A stretch of 64,000 bases of DNA from Alphaproteobacteria bacterium (GCA_020632925.1 JACKER010000021.1:62001-126000), one strand, 5' to 3'; shown: positions 7,329 through 16,436, counted from the stretch's first letter. A program made the numbers and translations. Notes: generated by a model from the sequence alone, not told the origin.

Positions 7329-9565
7329 CAGGAGCTCCGGCGCCGGCGGAGGCCGAGCGCGATCAGGAGGAGGGAGAGCGGACCGGCGGCCGTGCCCGCG
7401 CCGCCGACATCGCAGCCGCCGCGGTAGAAGCCGCCCTGTGGGGGCTCGAGGGGATCGAGGTACTCGGGGAGCCCGTCACCGTCCTCGTCGTCGACGCCGT
7501 CCTCGCCGTCGGGGATCCCATCCCCGTCCGCGTCGGGATCCTGCCAGTTGGGGAGGCCGTCCCCGTCCACGTCCGTCCCGTACTCGGCGGCGTCGTCGCG
7601 CTCGATGCTCGTGGGGATGCCGTCGTCGTCGTCGTCCGCCTCGAGGTGGTCGTCCACCCCGTCGCCGTCACTGTCCGCGCCCGACTCCGTCACCGTGGGG
7701 AAGCCGTCACCGTCGTCGTCGTCGTCGAGGTAGTCGGGGAGCCCGTCACCGTCGGTGTCGCCGGTGCCCTCGGCGCCGTCCTGCCAGCCGTCGTCGTCGC
7801 TGTCCGGATCGAGGTGGTCGTCCACCCCGTCGCCGTCACTGTCCGCGGTGCCCTCGATCAGCGTCGGCAGGCCGTCACCGTCGTCGTCCGGGTCCACCGC
7901 GTCGACCAGACCGTCGCCGTCGTGGTCGTCGAGCCCCTCGGTGGCGTCCGACAGCCCGTCACCGTCGCTGTCGAGGTCCAGGTGGTCCGGGATGCCGTCG
8001 CCGTCGTGGTCCGCCGTGCCTTCGACGCGCGTGGGGAGCCCGTCACCGTCGTCGTCCGGGTCGTTCCAGTCGGGGCGACCGTCGCCGTCGCTGTCCCGCT
8101 CCACGCCGGCGTCCGTCTCGTCTCCGTCCAGGATCCCATCCCCATCGACGTCCTCGTCGAGTGGATCGGAGCCCAGCTCGATCTCCTGCCGATCGTCGAG
8201 CCCGTCGCCGTCGGTGTCGGCCAGCGTCGGGTCCGTGCCCGTCACGCAGGTCTCCTCCGCGTCGGACAGCCCCTCCCCGTCGGTGTCGACGAGCGCGTCC
8301 GGGAGCTCGATCGTGAAGGTGGCGGAGGCGTCGTCGATCGCCGTCCACGTGTCCAGCAGCGCGTCGTTCCCCTTCGAGAACGGCGAGAACGCGCCCCAGG
8401 CCCGCGCGTCCACGTTCGGGTCCGCGGGAGTGAGGTAGGGTCCGCTCTGCAGATCCGCACGCTCGAGGCCGATCTGGCCGTCGGGCATCGTCACCGCCGC
8501 GGACTGCACCAGTCGGTCGTCCCAGGACATCGTCAGCGGTCGCCGCGCCCGCTCGGGACCGACGAGCACGTCCGTCACCTCGTACATCCGCAGGCCCGGG
8601 AACGCGGTCTCGATGTCGTTCGCGACGAAGTGGAACTCGCCCACGGCCACGCTCAGCTCGCAGTCCCAGGTCCCAGCGGGGACGATGTGGCCGTCGGCGT
8701 CGCGACCGTCCCAGATCAGCGTGTTGCTCCCGGCCACCGCGGGCTCGACCAGCTCGAGGACACCGTTCGGACCGAGGTCGCAGGTCAGCCGCGCGGTGCC
8801 GGTGGTGGCGCTGTCGAAGGTGATGGTGACGGCGGCCTCGCCCGAGGTCACCGCCCCGCACACGTCGGTGGTCACGGCGTCGACCGAGACCGCGGGCGTC
8901 AGGCTCGTGTACGTCGAGATCTCGGGCGGGCGCAGGTAGATCGGGTGCTCGGCGAGCGCGACCGCCTCGTGGCCCTGCGCGTCGGTGGCACCGATCGGAC
9001 AGGATCGGCCGGCGAAGTTGCGGATGCCCGAAGCGTTCGCCTTCACGAAGAAGATGCGCCCGGCCAGGCCCTCGACCTTCATCTCCACCACCGACGTCGC
9101 CGAGGCCGCACCGCCGTCGACCAGGGCGTAGAAGCTCCCGTCCAACCCGCTCGCAGCGCTGAAGTCGGGCGCCGCGAGCTCCCATGACCGGGTCCACAGA
9201 CGTCCCTCCGCCGCGCCGAGCACCGTCAGGTCCCAGTCCTCGATCCGGTCGAGGACGCCGTCGCCGTCCAGATCGACCGACTGCAGCACGATCTCGTGGG
9301 CGCCGACCGGCAACGGATCGGACAGCGTCCCGCTCGCCACGACGCCGAGCGAGTTGCCCGCAGCGTCCAAGACCTCCACGGCGATGTCCGTGGACAGGCC
9401 CGACGGCGTCCAGCTCCGTCCCTGCCAGCGAAAGCGCTCGCCCGGCGCGAGGATGTCGACGTGCAGCTCCGTGTCGCCTTGCAGGCGCTGGGTGGGTCCC
9501 AGGTCCACGGTCCCTTCCGCCAGGGCGGGTGGGAGCAGGGCGAGGAACAGCGAGGGGAGGGTCAT
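7328..9565 (-). CDS. Secreted DxDGDG-repeat surface protein with MYXO-CTERM-like tail
   Basis: 745 residues. The chosen start gives a clean signal peptide (MTLPSLFLALLPPALAEG); a start 54 nt earlier would spoil it. The N-terminal 420 residues are beta-rich, with a C-x-C containing region and a FlgD-like stretch (LIWDGRDADGHIVPAGTWDC). Residues about 427-707 hold around 18 acidic DxDGDGxxD loops of the thrombospondin type 3/EF-hand kind, expected to bind calcium and form a rigid stalk. The end (GGCDVGGAGTAAGPLSLLLI, then RRRR) has the Gly-Cys, hydrophobic helix and Arg cluster of MYXO-CTERM sorting signals. The protein is therefore probably displayed on the cell surface. No catalytic motif was seen. 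Confidence 0.82.
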   Translation of the reverse strand: MTLPSLFLALLPPALAEGTVDLGPTQRLQGDTELHVDILAPGERFRWQGRSWTPSGLSTDIAVEVLDAAGNSLGVVASGTLSDPLPVGAHEIVLQSVDLDGDGVLDRIEDWDLTVLGAAEGRLWTRSWELAAPDFSAASGLDGSFYALVDGGAASATSVVEMKVEGLAGRIFFVKANASGIRNFAGRSCPIGATDAQGHEAVALAEHPIYLRPPEISTYTSLTPAVSVDAVTTDVCGAVTSGEAAVTITFDSATTGTARLTCDLGPNGVLELVEPAVAGSNTLIWDGRDADGHIVPAGTWDCELSVAVGEFHFVANDIETAFPGLRMYEVTDVLVGPERARRPLTMSWDDRLVQSAAVTMPDGQIGLERADLQSGPYLTPADPNVDARAWGAFSPFSKGNDALLDTWTAIDDASATFTIELPDALVDTDGEGLSDAEETCVTGTDPTLADTDGDGLDDRQEIELGSDPLDEDVDGDGILDGDETDAGVERDSDGDGRPDWNDPDDDGDGLPTRVEGTADHDGDGIPDHLDLDSDGDGLSDATEGLDDHDGDGLVDAVDPDDDGDGLPTLIEGTADSDGDGVDDHLDPDSDDDGWQDGAEGTGDTDGDGLPDYLDDDDDGDGFPTVTESGADSDGDGVDDHLEADDDDDGIPTSIERDDAAEYGTDVDGDGLPNWQDPDADGDGIPDGEDGVDDEDGDGLPEYLDPLEPPQGGFYRGGCDVGGAGTAAGPLSLLLIALGLRRRRSS
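7445..8290 (-). repeat. DxDGDG-coding tandem repeat tract
   Basis: About 850 bp made of degenerate units reading GTCGCCGTC/GTCACCGTC on the plus strand, which encode acidic DxDGDGxxD loops on the minus strand. The units repeat irregularly every 30-60 bp and keep frame. Such tracts are prone to unequal recombination and to assembly collapse, so the copy number here should be treated with care. Confidence 0.75.
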
Positions 9566-9713
9566 GGGCGTCTCCAGTGCCGGGACCCTAGCCAGGCACC
9601 GTCGCGGATCCGCTGTCACGGCCCTGTCGCATCGAATTCGTCAGGCGTTCGACAGTGGGGAGTGCTCCTCGAGGTGCGAGGCTGGCGCAGCCCTCGGGGG
9701 CGGGAGGTGGACG

Positions 9714-10415
9714 ATGGATCTCGTGCGAAAGCTTGCGGCTGAGGCGATGGGGACGTTCTGGCTGGTGGCCGGCGGGTGTGGGAGCGCGCTGCTCGCGGCA
9801 GGGGTCCCCGACGTGGGGATCGGCTGGCTGGGGGTGTCCGCGGCCTTCGGGCTGACGGTGCTCACGATGGCGTACGCGGTCGGCCACGTGTCGGGCTGCC
9901 ACCTGAACCCCGCGGTGAGCGTGGGCCTGGTGGCGGCGGGGCGGATGCCGCCGAAGGACCTGTTCCCCTACGTCGTCGCGCAGCTGGTCGGCGGCGCGCT
10001 CGCGGCGGGCGTGCTGTACACGATCGCGTCCGGCGCGCCGGGCTTCGCGGCCGGTGGCTTCGCGGCCAACGGCTTCGGGGACCACTCGCCCGGCCACTAC
10101 TCGCTGGTGGCGGGCTTCGTCGCCGAGGCCGTGCTCACCGGGATGTTCCTGATGGTCATCCTCGGCTCCACGCACCGCCGCGCGCCCGCGGGCATGGCGC
10201 CCGTCGCCATCGGCCTGTGCCTCACGCTCATCCACCTGATCTCGATCCCGGTCACCAACACGTCGGTGAACCCGGCCCGGTCGACGGCGATGGCGCTGTT
10301 CGCCGAGCCCTGGGCGCTGCAGCAGCTGTGGCTGTTCTGGCTCGCCCCCGTCCTCGGCGCCGCGATCGCGGGCGTGGCGCACCGGGTCCTGTTCGAGGAC
10401 CTCGGCGACGCCTGA
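9714..10415 (+). CDS. aqpZ: Aquaporin Z-type water channel
   Basis: 233 residues with six predicted membrane helices and the two half-helix NPA boxes: SGCHLNPAVSVGL near residue 66 and NTSVNPARSTAM near residue 187, the latter followed by Arg as in AqpZ. The start of the protein (KLAAEAMGTFWLVAGGCGSA) and the AEAVLTGMFLMVILG helix are typical of the MIP family. The Cys after the first GxN region (GCHLNPA) and His in the fifth helix (LIHLISIPVTN) fit the narrow water-selective filter rather than a glycerol facilitator. The ATG at 9714 follows GGGAGGTGG. It stands alone: the upstream gene is divergent and the downstream VWA gene is convergent, 3 bp away. Confidence 0.95.
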   Translation: MDLVRKLAAEAMGTFWLVAGGCGSALLAAGVPDVGIGWLGVSAAFGLTVLTMAYAVGHVSGCHLNPAVSVGLVAAGRMPPKDLFPYVVAQLVGGALAAGVLYTIASGAPGFAAGGFAANGFGDHSPGHYSLVAGFVAEAVLTGMFLMVILGSTHRRAPAGMAPVAIGLCLTLIHLISIPVTNTSVNPARSTAMALFAEPWALQQLWLFWLAPVLGAAIAGVAHRVLFEDLGDA

Positions 10416-10418
10416 CGA

Positions 10419-12509
10419 TCAGGAGCAGTGCACCCGGCCACCGCGGATGACGCAGCGAAGGTCGCCGCCGGTGACCGGCACCTCGACCTCGGCGCGCATG
10501 TCCACGGTGCCCGACAGGGTGAGCTCGCAGACGCCGCCCGCGGGCGCCGTGAACATCGCGATCACGTCGCTGCCCGAGAGGGCCTCGGTGCTCCGCGAGC
10601 CACCGCAGTCGAGCGCGACCGTCGAGATCGGGATGTCGGAGTCCACCTTCACCTTGAAGGGCACGCCGTTGTCCGTCACGACGCTCGGCAGCTCGAAGGC
10701 GCCGCACCGCTGGCGGACCAGGCCGTTGACGAAGCCGATCTCCGCGTCGTCCGAGAGCGCGGAGGCGCGACGGGCGTAGGTGCGGAGCGGGTCGCCGCAC
10801 GGATCGGCGCCCATCGCGTCGGCGGTGAGCAGGTCGGTCCACGCCATCAGCGCCATGCCCTTGCGCGCGTTGTGCTGGTCGGCCTTGAGCATCTTGCCCA
10901 CGGTGGTCCGGAAGGTCCGCGTCTCGGGCTCGCCGGTCCGCGCGTCGCGGTACTCGACCACCATCTCGACCGGGTCGTTCGGGGCCACGCGGCCGTCACG
11001 GATCCGCAGGTCCTGCAGGAAGAGCTGCGAGGTCCCGGCGTAGTAGTTGATGGGCTGCACGTCCTCCTTGTTGGTGGACGCCTCCTCGCCATAGAAGCGC
11101 TCCATCGCGAGCGAGTCCGGCAGCTCGAGCCGGAACCGCACGTCGTGCGCGATCGTCTGCGTCAGGCTCGCGAAGCCGTTGGGGCCGAACAGCCGGTCGA
11201 CGACGGCCTCGCTCCCGAGGAACACGTAGGCGCCCTTGCCCTTCTCCGTGAGCCGGTCGAGCACCTCGTCGTTGAACTCGGACCCCACGCCAACGCCGGT
11301 CAGGCGGATGCCGTCCGTCTCGAACGCCTTGCCGATCTCGCTGACGGTGTTCGGGTTCACGTCGCCCGTGTTCATCATCGCGTCGGTCATGATCATCATC
11401 CGACGGTTGCGGCCGCGCGTGTCGGCATGCGCCTTGGCCACGCGGTACGCCTCGCGCAGCCCGAGGTCCACGTCGGTCGCGCCCTCGGGACGCATCTGGT
11501 CGATCGTCTTCTGCAGGAGCGCCGGGTCGTCGCGGCCGACCACGAAGTTCTCGAGCGGCACGCAGGTGCGGTCGTCGAACAGGACGAGGTCCACGCGGTC
11601 GCCCGTCTCGAGCTGGTCCGCCATGAGGTGCAGGCTGCGCTGGGTGTAGTCCATGCGGCCCTCGCCCTCCATCGAGCAGGATCGGTCGACGAGGACGGTG
11701 AGATCGAGCGCCTGGCGCTGCGGCGTCGCGCCCTTCACCGCGAGCGCGAGCGTGAGCTGATCGCCGTCCTGCGTCGCCGACGCGAGCACGTCGAACGTCT
11801 GGTCGGCGTCCGGCGTGACCGTGTCGAAGCTGAAGTAGTTGAGCAGCTCGTGCGGGCGGATCTCGCGCAGGGTGTACCCGACGCCGTGCTTGATCGCGTA
11901 CAGCAGGCGCTGGGCCGACGCGAGGCTCATGGAGTCGTCGTTCGACAGCCAGACGGTGCCGCCCCAGTCGAGCACCGGGCCGGCCGGGCGCTTCTCCTCG
12001 TCGGTGTCCCGGCGCCGATCCATCGTCGCGATCTCCGTCGGCTCCTCGGGCACCGCCATCGGCTCCGCCAGCGCGATCTCCCCGGCGTCGGCGGCGAGCT
12101 CCTTCTTGGCCTTGGCCGGCTTGGAGGCCTGGGCCGTGGTGGCGTCGTCCGCCATGCCGCCGAAGTCACCGTCGATCGGCTTGTCCCGCCCGAACTGGAT
12201 CACCGGGCTCTCCTCCTCGACCTCGAGGCTGATCGCGACGGGGGGCGGCGGCGGGGCGGACTGCGGGGTCGCGGTCGCCGGCGCGGACTTGCGGCCCCCA
12301 CGGCCCATGGACGCGCCCGCGCCACCGGTCGGGGACGGGGACGGGGCGGGCGCCCGGTTCGCCATCTTCTCCTCGGCGGCGTGCCCGAAGCACTCGGGGC
12401 GGTACACCACCTGACCCGACGGCATCGTCGGCGAGGCGGGCGCCTCCGAGGGACCCATCGCGCTGGCGGCGGGGAGGAGCGCGAGCAGGGCGAGCATCGA
12501 GCGGCGCAT
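10419..12509 (-). CDS. VWA-domain (YfbK-like) secreted protein, paralogue of 40490-42739
   Basis: 696 residues with a signal peptide (MRRSMLALLALLPAASA), a 180-residue low-complexity Pro/Ala/Lys region, then the segment DWGGTVWLSNDDSMSLASAQ that precedes the YfbK-type N-terminal domain. The VWA domain follows, with the MIDAS start VLVDRSCSM (D-x-S-x-S), then ATDVDLGL and MIMTDAMMN as the other metal-site segments. The C-terminal 200 residues are beta-rich with paired Cys residues. Expected location is periplasm or surface, where VWA domains bind ligands through a metal ion. A paralogue lies 30 kb away on the opposite strand. Substrate unknown. Confidence 0.85.
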   Translation of the reverse strand: MRRSMLALLALLPAASAMGPSEAPASPTMPSGQVVYRPECFGHAAEEKMANRAPAPSPSPTGGAGASMGRGGRKSAPATATPQSAPPPPPVAISLEVEEESPVIQFGRDKPIDGDFGGMADDATTAQASKPAKAKKELAADAGEIALAEPMAVPEEPTEIATMDRRRDTDEEKRPAGPVLDWGGTVWLSNDDSMSLASAQRLLYAIKHGVGYTLREIRPHELLNYFSFDTVTPDADQTFDVLASATQDGDQLTLALAVKGATPQRQALDLTVLVDRSCSMEGEGRMDYTQRSLHLMADQLETGDRVDLVLFDDRTCVPLENFVVGRDDPALLQKTIDQMRPEGATDVDLGLREAYRVAKAHADTRGRNRRMMIMTDAMMNTGDVNPNTVSEIGKAFETDGIRLTGVGVGSEFNDEVLDRLTEKGKGAYVFLGSEAVVDRLFGPNGFASLTQTIAHDVRFRLELPDSLAMERFYGEEASTNKEDVQPINYYAGTSQLFLQDLRIRDGRVAPNDPVEMVVEYRDARTGEPETRTFRTTVGKMLKADQHNARKGMALMAWTDLLTADAMGADPCGDPLRTYARRASALSDDAEIGFVNGLVRQRCGAFELPSVVTDNGVPFKVKVDSDIPISTVALDCGGSRSTEALSGSDVIAMFTAPAGGVCELTLSGTVDMRAEVEVPVTGGDLRCVIRGGRVHCS

Positions 12510-12606
12510 CGGAGACCTCCTGGCGGGCGGTGACCCGCGGACACCGGACCAACGGCATGGTGTCGGGGGTCTTACACCCGATCGCGACGGATGCCGTCCC
12601 GGAGGC

Positions 12607-12612
12607 TACAAT
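12607..12612 (+). promoter_or_regulatory. Probable -10 box (TACAAT) for lipoprotein gene 12631
   Basis: TACAAT lies 18 nt before the ATG at 12631, with GGAG at 12619-12622 between them. No good -35 hexamer is visible at the usual spacing. Confidence 0.45.
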
Positions 12613-12630
12613 GCGCGCGGAGACGCAGTC

Positions 12631-14112
12631 ATGAGGCCGATCCACGCGATCCTGCCAGCGATCGTCGGCGCCCTGGTGGGTTGCCGCAGCGAGACCGACA
12701 TCGTCTCCTTCGTGCCGGTGATCGCCGTCCAGCCCGCCGCGCTCGACTACGGCGAGGTCGTGTCCGGCGACGCCACGCCCTCGCTGGACGTGCTGGTCGC
12801 GAACCTCGGGCGCGCCGATCTGATCGCGGATCTCACGCTCGAGGGAGAGGACGCCGCCGCGTTCTCGGTGCCCGAGGAGGCGCTCCACCTCGAGCTGCCC
12901 CCGGACGGCTCGGTGGTGATCCCCGTGACGTTCGCGCCGACCGACCTGCGGCCGTACGCGGGGGTGCTCGCGGTCACGAACAACGACGTGAAGCAGGCGG
13001 TCGTGCCCGTCCCCCTGTCCGGCATCGGCCGCGTGCCCTACGCCCCCGACATCGCGATCGAGCCGACCGACACCCTGGACCTCGGGACCGTCGCCGTCGG
13101 CGAGGACGAGACGGGCTTCTTCCAGGTCCGAAACCTCGGTGACGCCGATCTCGTGCTCGGCACGATCACCCAGTCGGGCGCGGGCGCCTTCCACCTCGAC
13201 CAGGACTACTCGGGTGTCGTGATCGCGCCGGGCCAGGCGCGCCCCGTGGTCCTGACGTACACCCCCTTCCAGGCGGGCGGGGACTCGGGCGCGGTGCACA
13301 TCCCGTCCAACGACCCCGACGAGCCGCTGGTCGACGTGACGCTGCTGGCCAACGGCGGAGGCACCTTCGCGTACCCCGAGGCGGTGATCGACTGCCCGGG
13401 CCAGGTCGATCTCGCGGGCCCGATCGACGTCCCGCTCGACGGCAGCGCGAGCACCGACCCGGGTGGTCAGGCGCTGACCTGGGACTGGAGCATCGCGCGC
13501 CGGCCGTCGGCGGCGGACCAGGCCGCGACCCCCGATCCCACGGACACCCCCGCCACCACGGTCCGCCTGGACGCTGCGGGGACCTGGGAGGTACAGCTCG
13601 TGGTCACCAACGAGGACGGTGTGCCCAGCGTGCCGACCAAGTGCGTGATCGACGCGGTGCCGCTGGACGACCTGCACGTCGAGCTGTCGTGGGGCGGCCC
13701 GACCTCGGATCTCGACCTGCACCTCGCCGACGGGACGTCGGGCCTGTTCGAGGTCCCGGGCGACACCTCGTTCTGCAACCCGAACCCCGACTGGGGGACG
13801 GCGGGGCAGAGCGCCGACGATCCGCGGCTGGACCTGGACGACGACGAGGGCTTCGGCCCCGAGAACATCAACGTCCCCGCGCCGGCGAAGGGGGCGTACG
13901 CCGTGCGCGTCCACCTGTTCGACGACGTGGACGACGGCGCGGTGACCGCCCGGGTCACCGTCTTCACCTACGGAACGGCCGTGTGGTCGGGGAGCCAGGT
14001 GATGCGCAGGAACGAGGTCTGGGAGGTGGGTCAGGTGAACTGGCCCGACGGGACGTTCGGCGTGGGCTCCGAGCCCCTGTGGAACGCCGGGGGGACCCGC
14101 TCGTGCGAGTGA
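12631..14112 (+). CDS. ASH/PKD-domain lipoprotein (first of tandem pair)
   Basis: 493 residues. The signal ends in a lipobox (ALVGC at about residue 18), so the protein should be lipid-anchored. Two choice-of-anchor D/ASH (HYDIN-like) immunoglobulin folds follow (about 30-130 and 140-245), each with the pattern LDYGEVVSGD or LDLGTVAVGE, a D-A-D-L strand and VIPVTFAPT or VLTYTPF. A PKD-like domain comes next (DGSASTDPGGQALTWDWS). The C-terminal domain (about 345-490) starts HVELSWGGPTSDLDLHLAD, resembling the YfaP/DUF2135-type beta domain, and carries several Cys and Asp-rich turns. Its stop overlaps the start of a 488-residue paralogue. No enzymatic motif; role as a surface scaffold or adhesin is inferred. 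Confidence 0.82.
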   Translation: MRPIHAILPAIVGALVGCRSETDIVSFVPVIAVQPAALDYGEVVSGDATPSLDVLVANLGRADLIADLTLEGEDAAAFSVPEEALHLELPPDGSVVIPVTFAPTDLRPYAGVLAVTNNDVKQAVVPVPLSGIGRVPYAPDIAIEPTDTLDLGTVAVGEDETGFFQVRNLGDADLVLGTITQSGAGAFHLDQDYSGVVIAPGQARPVVLTYTPFQAGGDSGAVHIPSNDPDEPLVDVTLLANGGGTFAYPEAVIDCPGQVDLAGPIDVPLDGSASTDPGGQALTWDWSIARRPSAADQAATPDPTDTPATTVRLDAAGTWEVQLVVTNEDGVPSVPTKCVIDAVPLDDLHVELSWGGPTSDLDLHLADGTSGLFEVPGDTSFCNPNPDWGTAGQSADDPRLDLDDDEGFGPENINVPAPAKGAYAVRVHLFDDVDDGAVTARVTVFTYGTAVWSGSQVMRRNEVWEVGQVNWPDGTFGVGSEPLWNAGGTRSCE

Positions 14113-15569
14113 TCGCCCTGACCCCGCTGCTGCTCGTGGCCTGCAACGGCCCCGAGAACACCTTCCGCGAGCTGGTGCCGTCGATCTCCGTGTTCCCGGA
14201 GATCGTCGCGTTCGGGGAGGTCGGGCCCCCGCGCGAGGAGACCCTCGACCTTCTCCTCTCCAACGTCGGCGACGCGGACCTCGTGGTGACGGGGGAGCTG
14301 CAGGGCGACGCCGCGTTCACCCTCCTCGACGGCCCGATCGATCTGACGGTGCCGCCGCACGACGAGCTCGCGGTGCCGGTCCACTTCGCGCCCCCGACGT
14401 ACCGCGCGTACGACGCCCGCATCGTGCTGCACACCAACGACGAGCTCCACCCCGCGGTCACCGTGCCGGTGCGCGGCGAGGGCGTGGACCTGCCCCTGCC
14501 CGACATCCGCATCGAGCCGGGGCGCTCGGTGCTCGCGCCCGACGTGGAGGTGGGCTCGACCGAGCTCATGGTGTTCGACATCCTCAACGTCGGGGACGAC
14601 GACCTGCACATGGGCCAGGCCGTGTTGAGCGGCCAGGGGGTGTTCTCGCTCTCCGTGGACCCGACGGACACGGTGATCGCGCCGAGCCAGCGCACGACGG
14701 TGATCGTGTCGTACGCACCCACCTCGGTGGGCGGCGATCTCGGGTACCTCGAGCTGCCGTCGGACGATCCGGACGAGCCGACGCTCACGGTGCTGCTGAT
14801 CGGCAACGGCGGAGGCCCCGAGCTCGAGCCCCCCGTGGCCGTGATCGACCCCTGCCCCGCCACGGTCCAGCTCACCGGCCCCGAGACCGTGCAGCTCTCC
14901 GGGGCCGGGAGCTACGACCCGGGCGGCCTGGACCCCCTGCGGTACCAATGGGAGGTGACCCGTCGGCCGGACGCGAGCGACGCGGACATCCCCCTCGACC
15001 CCGACGACACGCGCGACGTCGATCTTTACGTCGATGTGGCCGGCTCCTGGGAGGTGTCGCTCGTCGTGAAGAACACCCTCGACGTGCCGTCGGAGCCCGC
15101 GGTCTGCCCGTTCGAGGCGATCCCCGAGGACGACCTCCACGTCGAGCTGTCGTGGGACACCCCCACCGCCGACGTCGACCTGCACCTGATGCGCGGGGGC
15201 GCGAGCCTCTTCGACGTGCCCGGCGACTGCAACTACTGCAACCGCAACCCGAACTGGGGCGTGGCCGGCAACGACGACGATCCGCGGCTCGACATCGACG
15301 ATCGTGGCGGGTACGGCCCGGAGAACATCAACATCCTGCACCCGGCGAACGACGACTACACCGTCGCCGTGCACTACTTCGCGCACAACGACGACGGCCC
15401 GGTGCAGGCGACCGTGAAGGTGTGGCTCAACGGCGCCGAGACCTGGTCGGGCACCCGCGTCCTGACGGGCACCGACCGGTGGATGGTGGGCACGATCGCG
15501 TGGCCCGCCGCGTCCTTCACGCCCGACCCGTCGGCGAACATCCCCAACGGGCCGGTGGGCTGCCGCTAG
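14103..15569 (+). CDS. ASH/PKD-domain lipoprotein (second of tandem pair)
   Basis: 488 residues from GTG 14103, chosen because it gives a short lipoprotein signal (VRVIALTPLLLVACNG, lipobox LVAC) and overlaps the upstream stop by 10 nt; GTG at 14109 is also possible. The architecture repeats that of the upstream gene: two ASH domains (ivAFGEV and ELMVFDILNVGDDDL segments), a PKD-like domain (GAGSYDPGGLDPLRYQWEV) and a C-terminal domain beginning HVELSWDTPTADVDLHLM with the shared GPENIN motif. The two proteins are clearly tandem duplicates that have diverged throughout. It ends 1 bp before a convergent gene. Confidence 0.82.
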   Translation: MRVIALTPLLLVACNGPENTFRELVPSISVFPEIVAFGEVGPPREETLDLLLSNVGDADLVVTGELQGDAAFTLLDGPIDLTVPPHDELAVPVHFAPPTYRAYDARIVLHTNDELHPAVTVPVRGEGVDLPLPDIRIEPGRSVLAPDVEVGSTELMVFDILNVGDDDLHMGQAVLSGQGVFSLSVDPTDTVIAPSQRTTVIVSYAPTSVGGDLGYLELPSDDPDEPTLTVLLIGNGGGPELEPPVAVIDPCPATVQLTGPETVQLSGAGSYDPGGLDPLRYQWEVTRRPDASDADIPLDPDDTRDVDLYVDVAGSWEVSLVVKNTLDVPSEPAVCPFEAIPEDDLHVELSWDTPTADVDLHLMRGGASLFDVPGDCNYCNRNPNWGVAGNDDDPRLDIDDRGGYGPENINILHPANDDYTVAVHYFAHNDDGPVQATVKVWLNGAETWSGTRVLTGTDRWMVGTIAWPAASFTPDPSANIPNGPVGCR

Positions 15570-15570
15570 A

Positions 15571-16407
15571 TTAGTGAGCTTCGAGAGCCGACTTCGGGAC
15601 CGACTCGGTGTGCTCTGGTTCCTCCTCCGAGGGATGGACGCCTTCCACCGAGGAGCCCGCCAGCGCCGGAAGCACCCGCTCGAGCGCGTCGAGCACGCCC
15701 TTGAGGTGCAGCGCCGGGATGTGCTCCACCACGCGCTCGATCTTCACGACCGCCAGCTCGTCCCGGCAGGTGAAGGGCTTGCCCTCGAGCTCCTTGCGCA
15801 GGCGCCGCCCGTCCACCTGGACGCGGATCTCGAGCGGGATGTGCTCCTGCCACACGCGGACGTCGATCGCGGACCGGACGTAGAGCGGCGTCATGATCGA
15901 GGTCGTCTTCGACCCCTCCTTGCGCTCCTCCAGCAGCTCGCCGAGCAGCCACACCAGCAGGTCACGGTCCTCGGCGGAGGCGCCGTCCCACGGGAACCGG
16001 CTGCGGAACTCGTTCCACAGGGTCGCCGTCGGCGCGTGGACCGCGAGCTCCTCCGGCAGGAAGGACGCGTCCCAGGCCTCCACGGTCAGGTCGCCCGCGT
16101 CCATCACCCGGTCGATCAGCGACGCCTGGAACGCGCGCTCGGACTCCCGGGCGGCGAGCCGGTGCAGACCGGTCAGATCGGTGGTCAGGCGACCGCGGAC
16201 ATCGGGGCGCTTGTCGAACCACAGGAAGCGGGTCGACGTCGGCCAGATCTCCCTGAGCACCGCTGCCGACCACCACGGACGGCGACGATCCCGCAGCTGG
16301 GTGAGGAGCGACGCCATCAAGGCGCACTCCCGGTTCTTCGCGAGCTTCTCCTGCGCCCGCGCGACGAGCACCTCGTCGGCGTCGAGCGGCTGGTTGCTGT
16401 CGGACAT
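15571..16407 (-). CDS. Uncharacterised cytoplasmic protein
   Basis: 278 residues, not recognised. No signal peptide or membrane helix. The sequence is mixed helical and charged, with a motif-like WFDKRPDVRGRL segment near residue 75 and a central acidic stretch. The ATG at 16407 is chosen over one 36 nt further upstream because GGGGAGGGA sits just before it. A 15-bp palindrome at 16422-16436 lies between this start and a TACGTT hexamer, suggesting repressor control. It is convergent with the ASH-lipoprotein gene with a single base between stops, and is followed upstream by another unknown on the same strand. Confidence 0.65.
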   Translation of the reverse strand: MSDSNQPLDADEVLVARAQEKLAKNRECALMASLLTQLRDRRRPWWSAAVLREIWPTSTRFLWFDKRPDVRGRLTTDLTGLHRLAARESERAFQASLIDRVMDAGDLTVEAWDASFLPEELAVHAPTATLWNEFRSRFPWDGASAEDRDLLVWLLGELLEERKEGSKTTSIMTPLYVRSAIDVRVWQEHIPLEIRVQVDGRRLRKELEGKPFTCRDELAVVKIERVVEHIPALHLKGVLDALERVLPALAGSSVEGVHPSEEEPEHTESVPKSALEAH

Positions 16408-16421
16408 GGTTCCCTCCCCGG

Positions 16422-16436
16422 GTTCGACGGTCGAAC
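16422..16436. promoter_or_regulatory. 15-bp palindrome overlapping a -10-like box upstream of 16407
   Basis: GTTCGAC-G-GTCGAAC is a perfect inverted repeat around one central base. On the minus strand it directly follows and overlaps TACGTT (16439-16434), a TANNNT-type -10 box, and precedes the Shine-Dalgarno of the gene starting at 16407. The position fits a repressor operator. The GTTC/GAAC arms recall some LexA boxes, but assignment to LexA is not supported by anything else here. Confidence 0.4.
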
